Shown in pieces: positions 49,251-58,556 of a stretch of DNA of 58,807 bases. Source of the stretch: Parasulfuritortus sp049322515 (GTDB lineage Bacteria; Pseudomonadota; Gammaproteobacteria; Burkholderiales; Thiobacillaceae). Positions within the stretch are counted from its first letter, which is position 1, and each line of letters begins with the position of its first letter. The stretch is taken from NCBI GenBank assembly GCA_049322515.1, contig JBMOQW010000023.1, positions 1 to 58,807 on the forward strand. Direction: 5' to 3'. The notes beneath the pieces were generated by a model that was not told the DNA's origin, searched no databases, and saw nothing but the letters and a program-made list of their open reading frames with translations. The translations under genes and the position numbers were made by a program.

Positions 49251-50648
49251 TCAACCGAACCGCTTGACCCGGCTGCGCCGCTGGCGCAACGCCTTGTGCA
49301 CGTCGTCCTTGCTGGGCGGCGCCTTCGGCTTGCGGCCCTCGAAGGGATTGTGGCCGGTCTTGAACTCGACCCGGAGCGGGGTGCCCTGAATATTGAAGGC
49401 GTCGCGGAAGACATTCTCCAGGTAGCGCTGATAGCCGCCTTCCAGGCTTTCCAGATGGTTGCCGTGCACCACGATGATGGGCGGATTCATGCCGCCCTGG
49501 TGGGCATACTTGGGCTTGGGCCGGAACTGGCCGGCGCGTGCCGGGTTGTGCCGGGCCACGGCTTCCTGCAGCACCTGGGTCAGGCGCGGCGTGGGCAGCT
49601 TGACCATCGCTGCACGGTAGGCTTCGTCGATCGATTTCAGCAAGCCGCCGACCCCGGCGTTCTTGAGCGCCGAGATGTAGTGGAACTTGGCGAAATTGAG
49701 GAAATCGAGCTTGTGGGCGATTTCGCGCTTGACCTGGTCACGCCGGTAATCGTCGGTGTCGTCCCACTTGTTGATGGCCACCACCAGGGCCCGGCCGGAT
49801 TCGAGGATGAAGCCGGCCAGATGGGCGTCCTGCTCGGCGATGTCCTGCTTGGCGTCGAGCACCAGCACCGCGACGTTGGCATCTTCGATCGCCTGCAAGG
49901 TCTTGATCACGGAAAACTTCTCCACCGCCTCGAAGACCTTGCCCTTGCGCCGCACGCCGGCGGTATCGATCAGGGTGTACTTGCGTCCGGCCCGCTCGAA
50001 ATCGACGTAGATCGAGTCGCGCGTGGTCCCCGGCTGGTCGAAGGCGATCACCCGTTCCTCGCCCACCAGGGTGTTGACCAGGGTCGACTTGCCGACGTTG
50101 GGCCGGCCGACGATGGCGATCTTGGGATGATCCTCGGCCGGTTCCTCCTGGGCGTCCGGGAAGCCCTCCAGGATCAGCTCCATCAGCTCGCGCACGCCCT
50201 CGCCGTGGGCCCCGGACACCGAATAGGGCGCGCCCAGGCCGAGTTCGTGGAATTCCGCCACGGCAACATCGGATAGCATGCCCTCGGTCTTGTTGACCGC
50301 CAGGTACACCGGCCGGTCGAGCCGACGCAGGCGTTCGGCGATGATCTTGTCCTGCGGCGTCAAGCCAGAGCGACCATCGACCAGGAAAACGATCGCATCG
50401 CCCTCATCCACCGCTTGCAGGGTCTGCTTGGCCATCTCGGCCAGGATGCCGGTATCGGCGACCGGCTCGAAGCCCCCGGTATCGACCACCAGATAGGGCT
50501 TGCCACCGACCCGGCCGTGGCCGTAGTGCCGGTCGCGGGTCAGGCCGGGCAGATCATGCACCAGGGCGGCCCGCGACTTGGTCAGCCGGTTGAACAGGGT
50601 CGACTTGCCGACATTGGGCCGGCCGACCAGGACGAGGGTGGGTTTCAT
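49251..50648 (-). CDS. der: Ribosome assembly GTPase Der (EngA)
   Basis: 465 residues with two tandem G domains: GRPNVGKSTLFNRL at the N terminus and GRPNVGKSTLVNTL near residue 180, each with DxxG and NKxD motifs, followed by a KH-like C-terminal domain (RNPFEGRKPK-type tail). It acts in 50S subunit maturation. The spacer before it (toward bamB) holds the GTCACGC repeat structure at 50659-50769. Confidence 0.97.
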   Translation of the reverse strand: MKPTLVLVGRPNVGKSTLFNRLTKSRAALVHDLPGLTRDRHYGHGRVGGKPYLVVDTGGFEPVADTGILAEMAKQTLQAVDEGDAIVFLVDGRSGLTPQDKIIAERLRRLDRPVYLAVNKTEGMLSDVAVAEFHELGLGAPYSVSGAHGEGVRELMELILEGFPDAQEEPAEDHPKIAIVGRPNVGKSTLVNTLVGEERVIAFDQPGTTRDSIYVDFERAGRKYTLIDTAGVRRKGKVFEAVEKFSVIKTLQAIEDANVAVLVLDAKQDIAEQDAHLAGFILESGRALVVAINKWDDTDDYRRDQVKREIAHKLDFLNFAKFHYISALKNAGVGGLLKSIDEAYRAAMVKLPTPRLTQVLQEAVARHNPARAGQFRPKPKYAHQGGMNPPIIVVHGNHLESLEGGYQRYLENVFRDAFNIQGTPLRVEFKTGHNPFEGRKPKAPPSKDDVHKALRQRRSRVKRFG

Positions 50649-50658
50649 GATCAGGGGT

Positions 50659-50769
50659 ACGTGACAGAGACAGCGTGACGATAACGGCGCGATGGTGAAG
50701 CGTGACAGTAAACCGCGTGTCCGTCACGCCTTTGCATCACGCACGCCTGGTCACGCCCTCGCGTCACTG
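50659..50769. repeat. 4+4 array of GCGTGAC/GTCACGC words between bamB and der
   Basis: Left-hand words (GCGTGAC or one-or-two-base variants) start at 50659, 50673, 50687 and 50700. Right-hand complements (GTCACGC and variants) start at 50723, 50736, 50750 and 50763. Steps are 13 or 14 bases and a 16-base centre separates the halves. The 6-7-base spacers are not conserved. RNA read through it could form a long ladder of 7-bp helices separated by internal loops. The last word overlaps the bamB stop codon. Confidence 0.7.
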
Positions 50770-51918
50770 GATTTTGAAGGCATACACGCCGCCGTTGGCG
50801 GTCTGGGCGACCAGGCCGCGGTCGAGGCCGAGCATGCGGCCGGCAATACGGCTGCCATCGGTACTGGCGCGACCAAGCAGGGTGCCCTCCTCCGCACCCA
50901 GCACATGCAGCATGCCTTGGGCATCTGCGACCGCGACCCGATTGCCGGTCAACACCAGGGGGGTGCCCAGGCCCCGGCCACGCAAGGTCTCGGAGCGCCA
51001 CAGCCCGGCCCCGCGCTGCTTGTCATAGGCCAACAGAATGCCTTGCTCGTCGGCGGTGTAGAGATAACGGTCACTCATTGCGACCCCCGACAACCCGGAG
51101 AAGTCACGCGCCCAGTAGGGATTTCCGGTCGCCTGGTCGAAGCAGCCGATGCGCCCCTGATAGGTCGCGGCACACACCAGACGGCCATCGGCAGCCAGGG
51201 CCCCGGTCACGTCGGACATCCGTTCCAACTCACTGGTCCCCTTGGGCAGGACCACGTTGGTTTCCCAGATCGGCGCACCGTTGTTGAGTGCCAGGGCCAC
51301 CAGTTTCCCCCCCGGGAAGCCGGCATAGAGGGCCTGATCGGTCAGCAGCAGTTCTGCGGGTTCACGCAGGATCAGGGCAGGCAAGGCCCGGTTGTACATC
51401 CAGCGGGTCTTGCCATCCGTCGCCGAGAGCAGCCAGACCTTGCCGTCGTTGCCACGCACGGCGACCAGCCCCTGGGCCGCAACCGGCGTGCTGAGCACCT
51501 CACCCCCCAGGCGTGTGCGCCAGGCCGGCTGGCCAGAATCGGCACGATAGGCGATCACCTCGCCCTTCGGTGTACCGACCAGGACCAGGCCCTCGCCCAC
51601 GCCGACCCCGGCCGACCAGGCTTCCTTGCTGTCCACCCGCCACAGTTCGCGGCCGGAGACGAGATCCAGCTTGACCAACTGTCCCCCGGCGCCGGCGGCA
51701 TAGATGGCCTGCCCGTCGCTCGCCGGCGAGAAGGCGCCAGCACGCCCGGCGCCAACCTGGGCCTCCCAGGCGCGGGTCAGGGTCAGGCTGGGCCGGAACT
51801 CGACCAGTTCGGCCGGCTGCGGTTTGGCCGGCGTACTGCCGCCCAGGCCGAACCACCCCCCTACCGTGCCACACCCAGCGAGCATGGCTGCGCAAACAAG
51901 TGCCAGGGCGATCCGCAT
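50764..51918 (-). CDS. bamB: Outer membrane assembly lipoprotein BamB
   Basis: 384 residues. Lipoprotein signal with lipobox MLAGC, then an eight-bladed PQQ-like beta-propeller (repeats such as GRELWRVDSKEAWSAGVGVGEGLVLVGTPKGEV and GNPYWARDFSGLSGVAMSDRYLYTADEQGILLAYD). It is part of the BAM complex that inserts outer membrane proteins. It lies 1 base after the yfgM-like gene, in the standard hisS-yfgM-bamB-der order. Confidence 0.96.
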   Translation of the reverse strand: MRIALALVCAAMLAGCGTVGGWFGLGGSTPAKPQPAELVEFRPSLTLTRAWEAQVGAGRAGAFSPASDGQAIYAAGAGGQLVKLDLVSGRELWRVDSKEAWSAGVGVGEGLVLVGTPKGEVIAYRADSGQPAWRTRLGGEVLSTPVAAQGLVAVRGNDGKVWLLSATDGKTRWMYNRALPALILREPAELLLTDQALYAGFPGGKLVALALNNGAPIWETNVVLPKGTSELERMSDVTGALAADGRLVCAATYQGRIGCFDQATGNPYWARDFSGLSGVAMSDRYLYTADEQGILLAYDKQRGAGLWRSETLRGRGLGTPLVLTGNRVAVADAQGMLHVLGAEEGTLLGRASTDGSRIAGRMLGLDRGLVAQTANGGVYAFKIQ

Positions 51919-51919
51919 A

Positions 51920-52549
51920 TCAGCCTCCCAGGCCGTCCAGCTTGGCTTCGGTCATCGACTTGAGCGGGCTCTTGTCGGTCATTTTTTCCATGGCCAGGGT
52001 ATACGCCGCGCGAGCCTCCGCGGTCTTGCCCTGGACCGCCAGGATGTCACCCTTGAGGTCCGCGTAGAGGGCCGCGAATTCCGGCGCGGGCGGGGTCTCG
52101 ACCAACTTCAGTGCCCCCGCGTAATCCTTCTGGTCGAGCAGGATGGTGGCCAGGCGCAACGCGGCCAAGGCCTTGAGGCCGGCATCGCCGGCTTGGCCGT
52201 GGGCAAACTGGTATTGCGCCTGGGCGCTCTTCAGGTCGCCCGCCGCGAAGTTCGCCTTGCCGGCCACCCAGGCCGCCGGCACGGCGTAGCCAGTACGGCT
52301 ATAGTTTTCGATGATCTGGCCGGCAGCATCCTTGACCGCCTTGGCATCATTGGCCATGGCCGCCTGGATGGTCCGCTCGAACAAGGCCAGGGCCTCGCCA
52401 TTCTGCTTGGCGGTCCACACTTGCCAGCCCTTCCAGCCCGACACGCCGATCACGAAGGCGGCCACGCCGGCGATCACGTAGGTGCCGTTCTTGCGCCACC
52501 ATGCCTTGAATTCGTCTACCTGTTCCTGTTCTTCGAGATCGAGTGCCAT
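51920..52549 (-). CDS. yfgM: YfgM-like membrane-anchored TPR protein
   Basis: 209 residues. A short cytoplasmic start (MALDLEEQEQVDEFKAWWRKNG), one membrane helix (TYVIAGVAAFVIGVSGWKGW) and a periplasmic TPR-like domain (AAWVAGKANFAAGDLKSAQAQYQFAHGQAGDAG). YfgM associates with the SecYEG and PpiD periplasmic chaperone network. The gene begins 3 bases after the hisS stop. Confidence 0.92.
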   Translation of the reverse strand: MALDLEEQEQVDEFKAWWRKNGTYVIAGVAAFVIGVSGWKGWQVWTAKQNGEALALFERTIQAAMANDAKAVKDAAGQIIENYSRTGYAVPAAWVAGKANFAAGDLKSAQAQYQFAHGQAGDAGLKALAALRLATILLDQKDYAGALKLVETPPAPEFAALYADLKGDILAVQGKTAEARAAYTLAMEKMTDKSPLKSMTEAKLDGLGG

Positions 52550-52552
52550 GGA

Positions 52553-53824
<1,272 letters not shown>

Positions 53825-53836
53825 TTGCACAATCTC

Positions 53837-53907
53837 GGGAAGCGGGAAACGGGAAACGGGAAACGTTGGCGGGAGTCACTTTTCCCATTTCCCTTTTCTC
53901 ATTTCCC
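53837..53907. repeat. 4+4 heptamer array between ispG and hisS
   Basis: Four contiguous heptamers GGGAAGC, GGGAAAC, GGGAAAC, GGGAAAC (53837-53864) are followed by a 15-base centre and four contiguous heptamers TTTTCCC, ATTTCCC, TTTTCTC, ATTTCCC (53880-53907). The second set is the imperfect complement of the first, so the region can fold into one long hairpin of about 28 bp. Confidence 0.8.
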
Positions 53908-53910
53908 CAG

Positions 53911-55131
53911 TTATTTGCTGCCATACGTTCGTTGCACATAGGCCTCGACCAGGGCCTGGAATTCTTCGGCGATGCGCTCGCCCTTGAGGGTGACGGTCTT
54001 GACCCCGTCCTCGTAGATGGGCGCCACCGGGACCTCGTTGCTGCCCGGCAGGGAGATGCCGATGTTGGCGTGCTTGGATTCACCGGGACCATTCACGACA
54101 CAGCCCATCACCGCCACGTTCATGTGCTCGACGCCCGGGTAGCGGCCGCGCCAGACCGGCATCTGGCCACGCAGCCAGTCCTGGATCTTCTGGGCCAATT
54201 CCTGAAAGAAGGTCGAGGTGGTGCGACCACAGCCCGGACATGCGGTCACCAGCGGGGTAAAGGCGCGCAGCCCGAGGGTCTGGAGGATTTCCTGGGCGAC
54301 CTGGACCTCGGTGGTGCGGGATTCGCCTGGCTGCGGCGTCAGCGACACCCGGATGGTGTCGCCGATGCCGTCCTGGAGCAGGATGGCCAGCGCCGCAGTC
54401 GAGGCGACGATGCCCTTCGAACCCATGCCGGCCTCGGTCAACCCGAGGTGCAGGGCATAGTCACAGCGGCTGGCCAGGTCGCGGTAGACCCGGATCAGGT
54501 CCTGTACGCCGGACAGCTTGCAGGACAGGATGATCTTGTCGCGCGCCAGTCCCAGGGATTCGGCGCGCGCCGCCGATTCCAGCGCGGACGCAATGAGGGC
54601 TTGGCGCATCACCGCTTCCGGCGCATGCGGCTCGGCCCGCTGGCCATTCTCGTCCATCATCCGGGCCAGCAGTTCCTGGTCCAGGCTGCCCCAGTTGACA
54701 CCGATCCGCACCGGCTTGTCGTATTGGCAAGCGGTCTCGATCAGCATGGCAAACTGGTCGTCGCGCTTCGCGCCACGACCGATGTTGCCGGGATTGATGC
54801 GCAACTTGGCCAGGGCCTGGGCGCACTCGGGCACTTCGGCCAGCAACTTGTGGCCGTTGAAATGAAAATCGCCGATCAGGGGGACTGGACACCCCTGTGC
54901 ATCGAGCTGCTCGCGGATCACCGGCACGGCGCGCGCAGCCTCGAGGTTATTGACCGTCAGGCGCACCAGCTCGGAGCCAGCCTGCCAGAGTTCACGGGTC
55001 TGTGCGACCGTGGCTGCGATGTCGGCGGTGTCGGTGTTGGTCATCGACTGCACCACGACCGGCATGCCCCCACCGATCGGTACGCCCCCCACCAGCACGC
55101 GCCGCGTCGAACGTCTCGGTATTGGATTCAT
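53911..55131 (-). CDS. ispG: 4-hydroxy-3-methylbut-2-enyl diphosphate synthase
   Basis: 406 residues. It converts MEcPP to HMBPP in the non-mevalonate isoprenoid pathway with a 4Fe-4S cluster. The TIM-barrel N terminus RRVLVGGVPIGGGMPVVVQSMTNTDT, the cluster cysteines in CPGCGRTTSTFF and CVVNGPGESKHANIG, and the typical NGPGE are all present. The start overlaps the rodZ stop (ATGA). Confidence 0.97.
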   Translation of the reverse strand: MNPIPRRSTRRVLVGGVPIGGGMPVVVQSMTNTDTADIAATVAQTRELWQAGSELVRLTVNNLEAARAVPVIREQLDAQGCPVPLIGDFHFNGHKLLAEVPECAQALAKLRINPGNIGRGAKRDDQFAMLIETACQYDKPVRIGVNWGSLDQELLARMMDENGQRAEPHAPEAVMRQALIASALESAARAESLGLARDKIILSCKLSGVQDLIRVYRDLASRCDYALHLGLTEAGMGSKGIVASTAALAILLQDGIGDTIRVSLTPQPGESRTTEVQVAQEILQTLGLRAFTPLVTACPGCGRTTSTFFQELAQKIQDWLRGQMPVWRGRYPGVEHMNVAVMGCVVNGPGESKHANIGISLPGSNEVPVAPIYEDGVKTVTLKGERIAEEFQALVEAYVQRTYGSK

Positions 55132-56039
55132 TCCAGGGTCAGCCTCGCCACCTTGTCCCCGGTATAGGGCTTGAGGTCGATCGGACGACCGTCGTAGGTC
55201 AGTCGCACGGTCGCGGCATTGCCCACCACCAGCCTGAAAGGCGCAGCACCGCGCAGGGTAAGTTGTTCACCCACCCGGAGCAGCCGGGTGTAGCGCTTGT
55301 CGTCGCCGGACACCACCTCGATCCAGGCGTCGGTCTGGTCCGCCACCAACTGCACGACATGGCCGGGGTCCGGCTTGACCGCCGGGACACTGGCCTGGGC
55401 GGGCGGCGGCACCGGCGCCGAGGGCAGCGGAGGAACGGCCGGAACCACGGGCGCGGCCGTGGGTACCGGCGGCAGTGCCGGGGACGGTATCGTCGAATCG
55501 AGTCCGGGCGCAGTCGACGGACCGGGAACCGCGGCGCCATCCGGAACCGTACCCGGAACCAGGGTCAGCGGCGTCGGCGCGGGCTGGTCGACTGGGGATT
55601 GGGTGACCGGGGACTGGGCGACTTCAGCCGGAGGGTGCTCGACATAAGCTTCCTCGCCCTGGCTCAGCCAGGCATACAACACGGCAACCAAGGCCAGGAA
55701 CAGGACAAAGGCCGCCAATGGCAGGAGCAGCCAACGTTTCACCGGAGAGGCATTGAAGCGAACCTCCTCGGAATGGGCCGTGATGGTCTCGGTGGGCACC
55801 GCCGAGGAATCCACGGCGGGTAGGCGCTCGTATGGCAATTCGACCAGGCGGGCATAGTTGCGGATGAAACCGCGCAAATACACGGGCGCCGGCAGCCGTT
55901 GGGCATCCTCCGCCTCCATGGCCTCGATCTGGCGTGCGGTCAGCTTCAGCTTGTCGGCCACATCCTGGATCGAGAGTCCCTTGGCCTGACGCGCTTCGGC
56001 CAGCATCGCCCCGTAGCCGGGCGTGATATCTCCGCTCAT
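55128..56039 (-). CDS. rodZ: RodZ-like HTH/membrane protein
   Basis: 303 residues. An N-terminal helix-turn-helix (GAMLAEARQAKGLSIQDVADKLKLTARQIEAMEAED) and the conserved YLRGFIRNYARLVEL are followed by one membrane helix (LLLPLAAFVLFLALVAVLYAW). A Pro/Ala/Val-rich periplasmic linker then leads to a C-terminal DUF4115 beta domain (DAWIEVVSGDDKRYTRLLRVGEQLTLRG). RodZ links MreB to the elongasome and shapes rod cells. Confidence 0.92.
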   Translation of the reverse strand: MSGDITPGYGAMLAEARQAKGLSIQDVADKLKLTARQIEAMEAEDAQRLPAPVYLRGFIRNYARLVELPYERLPAVDSSAVPTETITAHSEEVRFNASPVKRWLLLPLAAFVLFLALVAVLYAWLSQGEEAYVEHPPAEVAQSPVTQSPVDQPAPTPLTLVPGTVPDGAAVPGPSTAPGLDSTIPSPALPPVPTAAPVVPAVPPLPSAPVPPPAQASVPAVKPDPGHVVQLVADQTDAWIEVVSGDDKRYTRLLRVGEQLTLRGAAPFRLVVGNAATVRLTYDGRPIDLKPYTGDKVARLTLE

Positions 56040-56824
56040 GGCTGCTTACTCGGCATGTCGTACTGGCCGGCGAGCAGCCAGGCGGTTTCCCGGGCATCGG
56101 GATAGAGACGGCGCAGTTGCAGGCCGTAAGCGGCTTCGGCATCACGCCGGCCGGCCTGGCGTTCGAGTCGGATAGCCAGCCAGAGCGGGCCAGGCTCCAA
56201 GGCACCCAGGGTCTCCAGCTTTTTCAGGTGGCCGCGTGCCATGGCCAGGTCACCCCGCGCGTATTCGATTTCAGCCAAGGTGGCCAGGGCCTGGGGCTGG
56301 TTCGGCGCGCGGACCAGGGCCCGCTGCGCGAAACGCGCCGCCTCGTCCAGGCGGGCATCCTTGAGCAGGCACTGTCCAGCGTTGGCAAGCGCCTTCTCCG
56401 GGGTGGCATAAAGGGGATTCTGCCAAGCCAGCTCGAAGTGGCGCATGGCCTGGTCAATGCGCTTCAGACCACACAGGAAATGGCCGTAATTGTTATGCGC
56501 CTCAGAGTAATTGGGCGCCAGATCGATGGCTTTGCGGAAGTATTCCTCCGCCTCCTTGTCTTCCAGCAGGGCCGCGTGCACCAGGCCGAGCATGTTATAG
56601 GCCGGCGCGTAGCCACTATCCGAACGCAGGGCCTCGCGCAACTCCTGCAAAGCCACTGGATACTGGCGCCGGGCAAAATACTGCGCGCCCAGTTCAGTAT
56701 GGATGCGGGCACGCGGGTTGGCGGCCTCGAGCACCTCGGTGTCACGCCCCCCCTGGCTGTGCACCGGCGCCTGGCCACAACCGGCCAGGCACAGCGCGCC
56801 GAGCATCACGGCGAAGATTCTCAT
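56036..56824 (-). CDS. pilF: Type IV pilus pilotin lipoprotein PilF/PilW
   Basis: 262 residues. Lipobox LAGC in the N-terminal signal (MRIFAVMLGALCLAGCG) and six or so TPR repeats (RIHTELGAQYFARRQYPVALQELREALRSDSGYAPAYNMLGLVHAALLEDKEA). PilF pilots secretin PilQ to the outer membrane. It overlaps rlmN upstream and rodZ downstream by the ATGA type of junction. Confidence 0.93.
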   Translation of the reverse strand: MRIFAVMLGALCLAGCGQAPVHSQGGRDTEVLEAANPRARIHTELGAQYFARRQYPVALQELREALRSDSGYAPAYNMLGLVHAALLEDKEAEEYFRKAIDLAPNYSEAHNNYGHFLCGLKRIDQAMRHFELAWQNPLYATPEKALANAGQCLLKDARLDEAARFAQRALVRAPNQPQALATLAEIEYARGDLAMARGHLKKLETLGALEPGPLWLAIRLERQAGRRDAEAAYGLQLRRLYPDARETAWLLAGQYDMPSKQP

Positions 56825-57903
56825 GCGGCTTGCTCCATGCGGTGAAGGGTTCGGCGGCTGCGATCGACCACCTGGCCCGCCAACTGGCCGCAGGCCGCGT
56901 CGATATCATCGCCACGCGTCCTGCGGGTGGTGGTGACGATGCCCGCCGCCATCAGGCGCGATGCGAACGCGCGCACCCGATCGGCCGGCGAACGCCGGAA
57001 TCCGGAGTCCGGGAACGGATTGAACGGGATCAGGTTGAACTTGCAGGGCACGTCGCGTACCAGGTCGAGCAACTGTTCGACATGTTCCGGGCGGTCGTTG
57101 ACACCGTCCAGCATGACATACTCGAAGGTGATGAAATCGCGCGGCGCGTGTTCCAGATAGCGCCGACAGGCGGCCATCAATTCGGCCAATGGATACTTGC
57201 GATTGATCGGGACCAGCGTGTCGCGCAGGGCGTCGTTGGGGGCGTGCAGGCTGACCGCCAGGGCCACCGGCATGTCCACGCGCAGGCGATCCAGCGCCGG
57301 CACGATGCCCGAGGTGGACACGGTCACCCGCCGGCGTGACAGACCATAGGCATGGTCATCCAGCATCAGGGAGATCGCGGTGATCGTGTTGTCGTAGTTG
57401 AGCAGGGGCTCGCCCATGCCCATCAGGACGACATTGGAAATGACCCGCTCACCTTTCGGGTCGCGACCGAGCGCCTTGTTGGCCCACCACAACTGGCCGA
57501 TGATCTCGGCCACGGTGAGGTTACGGTTGAAGCCCTGGCGGCCGGTGGAACAGAACCGGCACTCGAGGGCGCAGCCGACCTGGGTCGAGACGCACAGGGT
57601 GCCGCGCTCGCCATCGGGGATGAAGACGGTCTCGACCTGATTGCCAGGACCGACTTCGAGCAGGAATTTTCGGGTGCCATCCTCGGAAGCCTGTTCCTTG
57701 AGCAGCACCGGGGGACGAATCTCGGCCAGGTCCTGCAATTTTGCGCGCAGCGACTTGGCCAGGTCGGTCATCTGCTCGAAACCGTCGGCGCCGAAGTGGT
57801 GCAGCCAACGCAACACCTGCTTGGCGCGGAAGGGCTTCTCACCGATCTCCTCGAACCAGTCGGTGAGGCCCTTGAGGTCGTAATCGAGCAGATTGACTTT
57901 CAT
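56821..57903 (-). CDS. rlmN: Dual-specificity RNA methyltransferase RlmN
   Basis: 360 residues from ATG 57903; the upstream open codons fall in the repeat region. Radical SAM ligands CALECRFC, the GMGEPLLN block, and the C-terminal catalytic cysteine in DIDAACGQLAG. It methylates C2 of A2503 in 23S rRNA and A37 of some tRNAs. The ndk-rlmN-pilF order is a betaproteobacterial signature. Confidence 0.97.
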   Translation of the reverse strand: MKVNLLDYDLKGLTDWFEEIGEKPFRAKQVLRWLHHFGADGFEQMTDLAKSLRAKLQDLAEIRPPVLLKEQASEDGTRKFLLEVGPGNQVETVFIPDGERGTLCVSTQVGCALECRFCSTGRQGFNRNLTVAEIIGQLWWANKALGRDPKGERVISNVVLMGMGEPLLNYDNTITAISLMLDDHAYGLSRRRVTVSTSGIVPALDRLRVDMPVALAVSLHAPNDALRDTLVPINRKYPLAELMAACRRYLEHAPRDFITFEYVMLDGVNDRPEHVEQLLDLVRDVPCKFNLIPFNPFPDSGFRRSPADRVRAFASRLMAAGIVTTTRRTRGDDIDAACGQLAGQVVDRSRRTLHRMEQAA

Positions 57904-57906
57904 GAG

Positions 57907-58018
57907 GCGTGACGCAGCGGCGAGACAAAAAAGCGCGACGCAAGGGCGTGACACAGCAGCGCACGGTGATCGTCACGCCGCTCAGTCACGTCGTTCTTGT
58001 CACGCACCTTTGTCAGGC
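57907..58018. repeat. 4+4 array of GCGTGAC/GTCACGC words between ndk and rlmN
   Basis: Left-hand words start at 57907 (GCGTGAC), 57920 (GCGAGAC), 57933 (GCGCGAC) and 57946 (GCGTGAC), exactly 13 bases apart. After a 19-base centre the complements start at 57972 (GTCACGC), 57985 (GTCACGT), 57999 (GTCACGC) and 58012 (GTCAGGC), at steps 13, 14, 13. The design is the same as at 50659-50769; the spacers differ. Confidence 0.75.
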
Positions 58019-58029
58019 CTTTCATCCGC

Positions 58030-58455
58030 TCAGCGGGAGTAGATCTGGTGGCCGGGGAAGAAATAGGCGATTTCCACGGCGGCAGTTTCCGGGGCATCGG
58101 AACCGTGCACGGCATTGGCGTCGATCGACTGGGCGAAATCGGCGCGGATGGTGCCCGGCGCAGCCTTCTTGGGATCGGTGGCGCCCATCAGCTCACGGTT
58201 CTTGGCGATGGCCCCCTCGCCTTCCAGGACCTGCACCATGACCGGACCGGAGATCATGAAATCGACCAGATCCTTGAAGAACGGACGCTCCTTGTGCACG
58301 GCGTAGAAGCCTTCGGCTTCGGTGCGCGACAGGTGGATCATCTTGGCGGCGATGATCTTCAGGCCGGCAGCTTCGAAGCGGCTGTAGATCTGGCCAATGA
58401 CATTCTTGGCCACGGCGTCGGGTTTGATGATGGAAAAGGTGCGTTCGATAGCCAC
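58030..58455 (-). CDS. ndk: Nucleoside diphosphate kinase
   Basis: 141 residues, starting with GTG at 58455 (GGAG 8 bases upstream). ERTFSIIKPDAVAKNVIGQI at the N terminus, and the active-site His in NAVHGSDAPETAAVEIAYFF. It equalises nucleoside triphosphate pools. It heads the long minus-strand run and is divergent from the truncated gene at 58557. Confidence 0.98.
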   Translation of the reverse strand: MAIERTFSIIKPDAVAKNVIGQIYSRFEAAGLKIIAAKMIHLSRTEAEGFYAVHKERPFFKDLVDFMISGPVMVQVLEGEGAIAKNRELMGATDPKKAAPGTIRADFAQSIDANAVHGSDAPETAAVEIAYFFPGHQIYSR

Positions 58456-58556
58456 GTTAGAATCTCCGAATAGGAAAAAGTACCGAAAAAGGCTGGCAAA
58501 AATAGCACGAAAGCCGCTTAAAATGAAGGCGGAGACATGACAATCAGGAGCACGAC

